DNA of 5,359 bases from Chitinophagaceae bacterium (lineage in GTDB: Bacteria > Bacteroidota > Bacteroidia > Chitinophagales > Chitinophagaceae), in NCBI GenBank assembly GCA_017853235.1, contig JAFMJX010000127.1:1-5359 (forward strand), written 5' to 3'. This document shows positions 1 through 5,359 of this stretch, piece by piece (positions within the stretch are counted from its first letter, which is position 1; each line of letters starts with the position of its first letter). The notes beneath the pieces are model-generated. The model was not told the origin of the DNA. It made no database searches and saw nothing but the letters and a program-made list of their open reading frames with translations. The position numbers and the translations under genes are program-made.

Positions 1-1249
1 TAAAATATTCCAAGGTAGTGTATACATAAATGATATAAATGATGATGGCAACAAATTCAATACTTAAAGTGATTTTTGATTGACCTGTTCCAGTTACAGC
101 ACTTAACCAAATGGTGGATGCTGACATGATTAAAAGTGCTATTGTTACAATTCTTAAAACAGGGATTGCTTCATGAATAAATTCAGGACCTTGTCCATAA
201 ATGGATAAAAAGGATGTGGCAAAGATATTTAGTAATAAACAAACCATTGTTGCAAAACCCAAACTCCAAAACATAATTTTTCGAATTAGTTTTTTCACTT
301 CATCTTGTTTTCCCTGTCCAATCACATTACTTACCATGGTATTTGCAGTGGCAGCAAATGCCCATGTAAAGCTCCCAAAAAAGCCAAAAATATTACGCAT
401 GGAATTAGAAACAGCTAACGCCATTTCACCTTTATGTTCAATCAAAATGTAAAAAAACTCCCAACTCACAATACTTATCATGTATTGAGCCATTAAGGGT
501 GAAGACTGTTTAAGAATCAATTTTATATAATCGGTTTTTAATGACCAACTATTGAACAAAGAAAAGCGGGCACCAATTTTTTGATAATGAATCACTAAAT
601 AAATAACCCACAAACCCATTGCTTCTGCAATAATTGAAGCATAAGCTGCTCCTTGTAAACCCATTGCAGTAAATCCAAAATGGCCAAAGATAAAACTATA
701 ATCAAAAAAGATATTTACAAAAGCTTCTGTGGCAGTTCCAATAATTAAAAATTTACTTTGGTTGGTGCCTACCAAAAGTGCATTGCGCATTTGGTAAATA
801 AATAAAAAGGGAAGCCCCCAAATTCTAATTTTTAAAAAATGAATCACCAAATTAGTTCTTTCGGGATCATGTAATAAAAAATGAAAAATAGAAGGTGCAA
901 TAAAATAGGTAAATGATATTCCAATAATGGATAATATCACAGAAACATACACCCCTTGAGAAAAAAGGATTCCAATTTCATCAATTCTATTTTCACCCGC
1001 TCTTCGTGAAATAAGTGCCTGAAGTCCATTATTCAAACCCCCACCCATGACACCAAAAATGAGATAATATACCCCCGTGATTCCGCCTATCGCTAATGCC
1101 TGGCTACTTAAAGCTCCTAAAAATATATTGTTAGTGATAAAATTGAGTTGGGGTACTAATATGGCAAGCGCTATTGGCAAGGAAATGGTTAAAATTTGCT
1201 TGCTATCAATGTTTACCTGTAAGGATGGGGTCGTATTTTCCGCACTCAT
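1..1249 (-). CDS. MATE family efflux transporter (5' part, truncated by window edge)
   Basis: This is an inner-membrane multidrug and toxic compound extrusion antiporter, a family that expels drugs or metabolites in exchange for Na+ or H+. The 416 visible residues are dominated by hydrophobic segments, starting around residues 18-40, 52-78, 97-127, 143-160 and 165-188. The second half repeats the layout from about residue 243, as expected for the two six-helix MatE bundles. Family-like stretches are ISRRAGEN (80-87) after helix 2, MGLQGAAYAS (197-206), the loop NTMVSNVIGQGK (303-314) and GTGQSK (387-392). The ATG at 1249-1247 is the only ATG between an in-frame stop upstream and the conserved first helix; no Shine-Dalgarno is visible. 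MATE proteins are usually about 450 residues, so perhaps 30-50 C-terminal residues lie beyond base 1. It is transcribed away from the five-gene run. The family call is firm; substrate and coupling ion cannot be read. Confidence 0.93.
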   Translation of the reverse strand, partial: MSAENTTPSLQVNIDSKQILTISLPIALAILVPQLNFITNNIFLGALSSQALAIGGITGVYYLIFGVMGGGLNNGLQALISRRAGENRIDEIGILFSQGVYVSVILSIIGISFTYFIAPSIFHFLLHDPERTNLVIHFLKIRIWGLPFLFIYQMRNALLVGTNQSKFLIIGTATEAFVNIFFDYSFIFGHFGFTAMGLQGAAYASIIAEAMGLWVIYLVIHYQKIGARFSLFNSWSLKTDYIKLILKQSSPLMAQYMISIVSWEFFYILIEHKGEMALAVSNSMRNIFGFFGSFTWAFAATANTMVSNVIGQGKQDEVKKLIRKIMFWSLGFATMVCLLLNIFATSFLSIYGQGPEFIHEAIPVLRIVTIALLIMSASTIWLSAVTGTGQSKITLSIEFVAIIIYIIYVYTTLEYF

Positions 1250-1320
1250 GGGAGCAAATCTACAATTAGTTTCTGCAATGAACTGCCTCTTTTTTTATAT
1301 CATTGCATAAGATTTACAAT
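1250..1320. promoter_or_regulatory. Divergent intergenic region between the MATE gene and the DUF3822 gene
   Basis: These 71 bases separate two divergent start codons, so promoters for both the transporter and the five-gene run should lie here or inside the opposite gene's start. The region is very A/T-rich and includes a run of seven T at 1290-1296. I see no convincing inverted repeat, operator or riboswitch and no Shine-Dalgarno on either strand. Promoter function is inferred from gene orientation. Confidence 0.55.
1255..1262 (-). promoter_or_regulatory. Possible Bacteroidota -7 box for the MATE gene
   Basis: On the minus strand these bases read TAGATTTG, an exact match to the Bacteroidota sigma-ABfr -7 consensus TAnnTTTG. 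The box ends only five bases before the MATE ATG, so transcription from it would begin at or next to the start codon and give a leaderless mRNA. I could not find a well-spaced TTG-type -33 element upstream, and a degenerate 8-mer can match by chance in A/T-rich DNA. This is a weak call. Confidence 0.25.
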
Positions 1321-2160
1321 ATGGCTAAGAAAAAAATTGGAATTTATAGTCCTTTAGAGAGTACTGCTAACCAAAAAGTAGAAGATCTTTTTTTAATATT
1401 GGGGGATCATTCTATTGCTTTTTCGGTAAAAAACATTCAAAAAAACACTTATGTAGCATTTGAATATTTTGAAAATGATGAACAGGTTGATGGTTGGGGA
1501 CCACTTATTGCTTATTTGCAAAACAATTCAAAATTAATTCATGCAATTTATAGACAAGTTCATTTTGTCTTAAATCATACTCGTTTTGTAGTGACTAAAA
1601 AGTATCCTTCTTCTGATTCCCTATTATATTTACAGGAATTCATATTATTACATGGCCCTTTGACTGAAGAGGAATTACAAGTGAATGAATTAGAAGATGG
1701 AACTACGGTTGTATTTACAGTTCCTGATCATTTAGCAACTTTATTAACAAGGACATTTTCTATGGGGAAATGGAGGCATTATTCCGAATGGGTCATACCT
1801 GCTCTTAGACCCGCTTCAGTGAGTTTACATCTATTTGACTCAAATTTTCTTTTAACCCTTCATAAAGACAATCAATTAAAATTAATTAAGTACGCCAAAA
1901 AGAGTACAGCAGATCAAAATTCATATACCATTTTGAATGCTTGTCAACAAATAGGATTGATGCCAAGTCAAATGCATTTGCAGTTCATTGGAGAACCGTC
2001 TTCAAATACAATTAATGAAAGTTTAGAACAAGATAATTGGAAATCTTTAATTTCTTATTTTGATGGACATACATTTCATTCAGCTCCAAATAGTGGAATA
2101 GGTGCTTCCTTAAATAAAGAATATCCCCATCACAGTTACGCTACTTATTTTATATTCTAA
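1321..2160 (+). CDS. DUF3822 family protein, function unknown
   Basis: A predicted soluble 279-residue protein with no signal peptide or membrane helix. I assign it to DUF3822, an uncharacterised Bacteroidota family, from its length, its place directly before an RsmD gene, the central block near residues 167-185 (SVSLHLFDSNFLLTLHK), a later FIGE (222-225) and an aromatic tail HHSYATYFIF. The alternating hydrophobic strands in the middle (SLHLFDSNFLLTL, then QLKLIKYAKK) resemble the actin-like ATPase (ASKHA) fold I recall being associated with this family, but no intact nucleotide-binding motif is visible, so that is inference. I chose the ATG at 1321 (MAKKKIG) over the in-frame TTG at 1303 because ATG is preferred and the A-rich early codons suit Bacteroidota initiation. 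It leads the five-gene run, and its stop codon overlaps the next ATG by one base, which suggests coupled translation with the methyltransferase. Its biochemical role is unknown. Confidence 0.8.
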   Translation: MAKKKIGIYSPLESTANQKVEDLFLILGDHSIAFSVKNIQKNTYVAFEYFENDEQVDGWGPLIAYLQNNSKLIHAIYRQVHFVLNHTRFVVTKKYPSSDSLLYLQEFILLHGPLTEEELQVNELEDGTTVVFTVPDHLATLLTRTFSMGKWRHYSEWVIPALRPASVSLHLFDSNFLLTLHKDNQLKLIKYAKKSTADQNSYTILNACQQIGLMPSQMHLQFIGEPSSNTINESLEQDNWKSLISYFDGHTFHSAPNSGIGASLNKEYPHHSYATYFIF

Positions 2161-2699
2161 TGAGAATTATTGCAGGAAAATATGGCGGAAGAAGAATTTC
2201 TCCACCTCAAAATATGCCACATACTAGGCCTACAACAGATATTGCAAAAGAAGGATTATTTAATATTTTGCAAAATAGAGTCTCCTTAGATGGTATTCAA
2301 ACCTTGGATTTATTTGGTGGAACAGGCTGTATCAGCTATGAACTAGCTTCAAGAGGAGCCCATCATTTAACTATTGTAGAAAAAGATCCAATGATGTTGG
2401 AATTTATTAAAAAGAATATCGAACTTTTAAAAATTGAAAATGCGCAATTAATGAGGATGGATGTATTTCAATTTTTAGCAACTTGTAATGGGGTATTTGA
2501 CATCATTTTTGCAGGACCTCCTTATGCATTAAATACCATTGATGAACTTCCAAAAATAATCGTTCAAAAAAAACTCATTTCACCCAATGGTTATTTTATT
2601 TTAGAACATACCCCCCGAAATGACTATACTCAATTTGAAGGCTATAGTTTTCAACGTAATTATGGCACTACTATTTTTAGTTTTTTTGAATGCCTTTAG
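2160..2699 (+). CDS. rsmD: RsmD family 16S rRNA (guanine-N2)-methyltransferase, atypical catalytic motif
   Basis: A 179-residue SAM-dependent methyltransferase of the family that methylates N2 of G966 (E. coli numbering) in 16S rRNA of the 30S subunit. Visible hallmarks are the N-terminal MRIIAGKYGGRRI (1-13), TRPTTDIAKEGLFNIL (22-37), SAM-binding motif I in LDLFGGTGCISYELASRGA (49-67), motif II acidic VEKDP (73-77), and the motif IV region FDIIFAGPPYAL (113-124). In this family motif IV normally reads DPPY or DPPF; here the Asp is replaced by Gly119 (codon GGA, 2514-2516), while P120, P121 and Y122 are kept. Length matches the family. The start is fixed by TAATG, where the ATG shares one base with the stop of the DUF3822 gene. 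The next gene starts 20 bases after the stop. Family membership is clear; whether the enzyme is fully active with the Gly is open. Confidence 0.92.
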   Translation: MRIIAGKYGGRRISPPQNMPHTRPTTDIAKEGLFNILQNRVSLDGIQTLDLFGGTGCISYELASRGAHHLTIVEKDPMMLEFIKKNIELLKIENAQLMRMDVFQFLATCNGVFDIIFAGPPYALNTIDELPKIIVQKKLISPNGYFILEHTPRNDYTQFEGYSFQRNYGTTIFSFFECL

Positions 2700-2719
2700 T
2701 TTTTTACGTAATTTAAAGT

Positions 2720-3283
2720 ATGTTAAAGTCCGAAGCTAGGTCTCAATTTCTTGCTCAAAGAAAAGAATTGTCATCACAAGAATTACTCATGAGAGATGAT
2801 TTACTTCTTATCCAATTTCAAAAAATGGATTGGACACATACGCATGTTTTAGGTAGCTTTTACCCAATGGAACACCAAAATGAACCTAATAGTTTATTGT
2901 TGACTGACTATTTAAAATTTATCATTCCTGATTTACAAGTCATGTATCCTGTTGTAAATTTATCACAACATACCATGCAATTTTTTCCTTCTTCAGATCA
3001 AACTCAAACCAATCCATGGGGAATTGAAGAGCCTTTGCCAAACAATACAATTCCAGCTCAAAATATAGATACTTTTTTAGTACCCTTATTGGGATTTGAC
3101 AAATTGGGTCATCGCATTGGTTTTGGGAAAGGATATTATGATAAATATTTTGAAAATGCACCCGTTCATGTTTCACGCATTGGCATTTCTTATTTTGAAC
3201 CTATAGACGCTATTCTTGATACCCATCAATTTGACGTACCTTTAACACATTGTATTACGCCTTGGAATATTTATGAATTTTAA
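2720..3283 (+). CDS. ygfA: 5-formyltetrahydrofolate cyclo-ligase (5,10-methenyltetrahydrofolate synthetase)
   Basis: A cytosolic enzyme that uses ATP to convert 5-formyltetrahydrofolate to 5,10-methenyltetrahydrofolate, returning a storage or inhibitory folate to the one-carbon pool. The 187 residues match the family's usual size. Key stretches are the N-terminal KSEARSQFLAQRKELS (3-18), where bacterial members carry a basic ATP-binding segment; NEPNS (54-58), matching the family's conserved Glu region; NPWGIEEP (98-105); DTFLVPLLGFD (117-127); and the strongly diagnostic HRIGFGKGYYDKYF (131-144), the nucleotide/phosphate-binding signature. FDVPLTHCITP (171-181) is the usual end of the domain. 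The ATG is well bounded because an in-frame TAA lies at 2714-2716, one codon upstream of it. No Shine-Dalgarno is visible. Its last 11 bases overlap the start of lpxK, so the two are probably co-translated; there is no obvious metabolic link between them. Confidence 0.94.
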   Translation: MLKSEARSQFLAQRKELSSQELLMRDDLLLIQFQKMDWTHTHVLGSFYPMEHQNEPNSLLLTDYLKFIIPDLQVMYPVVNLSQHTMQFFPSSDQTQTNPWGIEEPLPNNTIPAQNIDTFLVPLLGFDKLGHRIGFGKGYYDKYFENAPVHVSRIGISYFEPIDAILDTHQFDVPLTHCITPWNIYEF

Positions 3284-4361
3284 TAATCTATTTTTAAAAT
3301 CTTTTCGAGTTTTGTTATTGCCCTTTGCTGTCTTATATGGCTGGGGGGTTGCATTGCGTAATTGGATGTTTCATAAGAAGTTTTTAAAATCAGTCAAGTT
3401 TAATATTCCCATGATTTGTGTTGGAAATTTATCTTTAGGGGGCACTGGAAAATCTCCTATGGTGGAATATTTATTAAGCATTTTATCTGATCATTATAAA
3501 GTAGCCACATTAAGTAGAGGTTATAAGAGAAAAACAGAAGGATATGCTTTAGCGAACGAAACAACAACTGCTTTAGAAATCGGAGACGAGCCTATGCAAT
3601 TTCATCTAAAATTTCCTCAGGTTTCTGTAGCCGTTTGTGAACGTCGAATTGAAGCCATTCCTCAATTAATTCAAGACGTTCCTTCTTTACAATTAGTTAT
3701 TTTAGACGATGCTTTTCAACATCGTGAAATTGAAGCTGATTATAATATTTTATTAACTGAATATGACAATTTATATTGTGATGATTTTTTTATTCCTACA
3801 GGCGATTTAAGGGATGAAAGAAAGTCAGCCAAACGAGCAAATATCATAGTAGTCACTAAGTGCCCCATTAATTTAACAATGACCGAAAGGGATGAAATCA
3901 TTGAAAGGTTGTATCCTGAAACGCATCAGGAAGTATTTTTTACCTCCATTGCATACGACACACCTTATCATATATACAATCCTAATGAACAATGGGTGCT
4001 TACTTTAAGAGATGAAGTGTTATTAGTTTGTGGTATTGCTAATCCACTTCCTCTCAAAAATTATTTACATGAAAATACACATACCTATTATCAATTGAGT
4101 TATAGTGATCATCACATATTTTCTATTGAGGATTTACAAGAAATCAAACAAAAATTCGAAGAAATTAATTCAAAAAGCAAACTTATTTTAACCACAGAAA
4201 AAGACGCCGTAAGGCTGGTGAAGTATACAGAGGAGCTGAATGCAATTCCATTATATGTTTTACCTATCAAACCTAGTTTTTTATTTGGTGCACAAGAAAA
4301 ATTCAATCAACTAGTGTTAGATAATGTTGCACAATTTTATAAAAACAACAATGGGAACTAA
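3273..4361 (+). CDS. lpxK: Tetraacyldisaccharide 4'-kinase LpxK
   Basis: An inner-membrane-associated kinase that phosphorylates the 4' position of tetraacyldisaccharide 1-phosphate with ATP to give lipid IVA, the sixth step of the lipid A (Raetz) pathway. The 362 residues begin with a hydrophobic membrane anchor (about 12-28). They continue with a Walker A loop VGNLSLGGTGKSP (50-62), SRGYKRKTEGY (81-91), GDEP with Asp105 matching the catalytic base of characterised LpxK, the Walker B-like LDDAFQH (144-150), IPTGDLRDERKSAKRAN (174-190), CGIANP (253-258), SDHH (278-281) with the conserved active-site His region, and TTEKDAVR (307-314). All expected motifs are intact; the P-loop has GKS where many members have GKT, a conservative change. 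The ATG at 3273 overlaps the cyclo-ligase gene by 11 bases, and the 3' end overlaps rnr by another 11, so both borders look translationally coupled. It shows that the organism makes lipopolysaccharide or lipooligosaccharide. Confidence 0.96.
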   Translation: MNFNNLFLKSFRVLLLPFAVLYGWGVALRNWMFHKKFLKSVKFNIPMICVGNLSLGGTGKSPMVEYLLSILSDHYKVATLSRGYKRKTEGYALANETTTALEIGDEPMQFHLKFPQVSVAVCERRIEAIPQLIQDVPSLQLVILDDAFQHREIEADYNILLTEYDNLYCDDFFIPTGDLRDERKSAKRANIIVVTKCPINLTMTERDEIIERLYPETHQEVFFTSIAYDTPYHIYNPNEQWVLTLRDEVLLVCGIANPLPLKNYLHENTHTYYQLSYSDHHIFSIEDLQEIKQKFEEINSKSKLILTTEKDAVRLVKYTEELNAIPLYVLPIKPSFLFGAQEKFNQLVLDNVAQFYKNNNGN

Positions 4362-5359
4362 GAAAAAAAATACAAAGAAAGTTAAAACGACTACTAAAAA
4401 TACTCATATTACGCATTCTTACAGAGGCGTTTTAGATATCGCGAAATCTGGTATGGGTTTTGTGATGGTGCCTGAATTAGAAAATGATATTTTAGTTTTT
4501 CCTACGGATTTTAATACCGCTTTAAAAGGGGATGAAGTGAGTGTGAAAATTACTAAAATAAGACAGGGTTCTGGTAAAAAAGAAGGCAAGGTATTAGAGG
4601 TGATTAAACGAAAACAAGTTTCATTTGCAGGTGTGATGCAAGTCACCCAAAAGCATGCTTTTTTCATGCCAAATACCTTACATCCTATGCCGGATATTTA
4701 TATTCCCATGAATAAATTACATGGTGCTAAGGATAAGGATCGTGTCATGGTAAAATTAACAAATTGGGATAAATCCAGTCGAAAGCCAGAAGGAGAAGTG
4801 GTAAGTATTTTTACTCCTGAACAAGAAAATGATTTAGCTATGAAATCTATAGTAGCTGAAGCTGGATTTGCAATAGAATTTAGTGAAGAAACGCTGGCAT
4901 TTGCAAGATCACTATCAGATCAAATTAGCGATGCTGAAATTGCAAGAAGGAAAGATTATCGTAAAATATTAACTTTCACTATTGATCCAATAGATGCTAA
5001 AGATTTTGATGACGCTATTTCATTTCAAACGCTTGCCAATGGAAATATTGAAATTGGAGTACATATAGCAGACGTAAGTCATTTTGTGCAACCCAATACG
5101 GCTGTGGATAAGGAAGCTTATGAGCGAGCAACCTCAGTGTATTTACCAGACCGAGTTTATCCAATGTTGCCAGAACGAATTTCAAATGAATTATGCTCTT
5201 TAAGGCCTAAAGAAGAAAAATTGACCTTCTCAGCCACTTTTGAAATTGATGCACAAAAAAATATTGTCCAAACTTGGTTTGGTAAAACAATTATTTATTC
5301 TGACAGAAGATTTACTTATGAAGAAGTGCAGGACATCATTGAAACCAAAATAGGGGATT
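4351..5359 (+). CDS. rnr: Ribonuclease R (5' half, truncated by window edge)
   Basis: A processive 3'-5' exoribonuclease of the RNB (RNase II/R) family that degrades structured RNA and takes part in rRNA and mRNA quality control. The 336 visible residues begin with a Lys-rich tail (4-17) and a first cold-shock/OB domain around 20-87 (SYRGVLDIAKSGMGFVMVP). A second OB-like segment lies at about 91-153. The RNB catalytic domain starts near 205, with TIDPIDAKDFDDAISF (210-225). Asp212, Asp218, Asp220 and Asp221 have the same spacing as the Mg2+-binding catalytic aspartates of E. coli RNase R. IGVHIADVSHFV (235-246) and TSVYLPDRVYPMLPE (261-275) follow; Tyr264 sits where RNase II family members place an RNA-clamping tyrosine. 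The two N-terminal OB domains and basic tail favour RNase R over RNase II. Family members are usually around 700-800 residues, so about half is missing on the right. The ATG overlaps the end of lpxK by 11 bases. Confidence 0.94.
   Translation, partial: MGTKKKNTKKVKTTTKNTHITHSYRGVLDIAKSGMGFVMVPELENDILVFPTDFNTALKGDEVSVKITKIRQGSGKKEGKVLEVIKRKQVSFAGVMQVTQKHAFFMPNTLHPMPDIYIPMNKLHGAKDKDRVMVKLTNWDKSSRKPEGEVVSIFTPEQENDLAMKSIVAEAGFAIEFSEETLAFARSLSDQISDAEIARRKDYRKILTFTIDPIDAKDFDDAISFQTLANGNIEIGVHIADVSHFVQPNTAVDKEAYERATSVYLPDRVYPMLPERISNELCSLRPKEEKLTFSATFEIDAQKNIVQTWFGKTIIYSDRRFTYEEVQDIIETKIGD

Noticed and set aside
201..452. Plus-strand open frame of 83 codons
   Set aside because: It is antisense to the MATE gene, whose minus-strand translation matches the family throughout; the plus-strand product resembles no known protein.
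1077..1310. Plus-strand open frame of 77 codons reaching into the intergenic region
   Set aside because: It is antisense to the conserved first helices of the MATE protein and runs across the divergent promoter region; no family resemblance.
1303..1320. Upstream TTG start adding six residues to the DUF3822 protein
   Set aside because: TTG is a rare start, the extra residues match nothing, and the ATG at 1321 gives a typical Lys-rich beginning.
2697..2722. Possible terminator or promoter in the 20-base gap after rsmD
   Set aside because: There is a T run but no stem-loop before it, and no -7/-33 pair is visible; it looks like a plain intra-operon gap.
2940..3176. Minus-strand open frame of 78 codons
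   Set aside because: It lies wholly antisense to the cyclo-ligase gene, including its signature motif, and has no recognisable features.
3322..3474. Damaged P-loop in LpxK because of GKS instead of GKT
   Set aside because: Ser and Thr are interchangeable at this Walker A position, and all other LpxK motifs are intact.
4112..4306. Minus-strand open frame of 64 codons
   Set aside because: It is antisense to the conserved 3' part of lpxK; low-complexity Ser/Leu composition is expected from the reverse strand.
4419..4667. Minus-strand open frame of 82 codons
   Set aside because: It is antisense to the first OB domains of RNase R, which read well on the plus strand.

Overview
The window is a stretch of chromosome from a low-GC (roughly one third G+C by eye) member of the Bacteroidota, most likely of the Chitinophagia/Sphingobacteriia type. 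Four things support this. A DUF3822 protein, a family I know only from Bacteroidota, sits directly before an RsmD-type methyltransferase. The window carries lpxK, so the cell makes lipid A and is Gram-negative. The codons are strongly A/T-rich. None of the six visible start codons has a Shine-Dalgarno sequence, which is typical of this phylum. Genus-level placement is not possible from this sequence alone.

Layout: the left 1.25 kb is the minus-strand 5' part of a MATE-family multidrug/sodium antiporter gene, which runs off the left edge. A 71-bp divergent intergenic region follows. A tightly packed plus-strand run of five genes then fills the rest: a DUF3822 protein, an RsmD-like 16S rRNA guanine-N2 methyltransferase, 5-formyltetrahydrofolate cyclo-ligase, tetraacyldisaccharide 4'-kinase (LpxK), and the 5' half of ribonuclease R (rnr), which runs off the right edge. 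The junctions are a 1-nt overlap (TAATG), a 20-nt gap, an 11-nt overlap and a second 11-nt overlap. The five genes are therefore probably one transcription unit with translational coupling.

Functionally this is a mixed housekeeping cluster. RsmD (rRNA modification) and RNase R (degradation of structured RNA, rRNA quality control) concern ribosomes and RNA. Formyltetrahydrofolate cyclo-ligase recycles 5-formyl-THF into the one-carbon pool. LpxK makes the lipid IVA precursor of lipopolysaccharide. I see no mobile element, tRNA, rRNA, CRISPR array or phage gene. The most unusual point is inside the RsmD homologue: the first residue of its catalytic (D/N)PP(Y/F) motif is glycine (GPPY). Otherwise the region looks like ordinary core genome, and I found no evidence of a novel multi-gene system.
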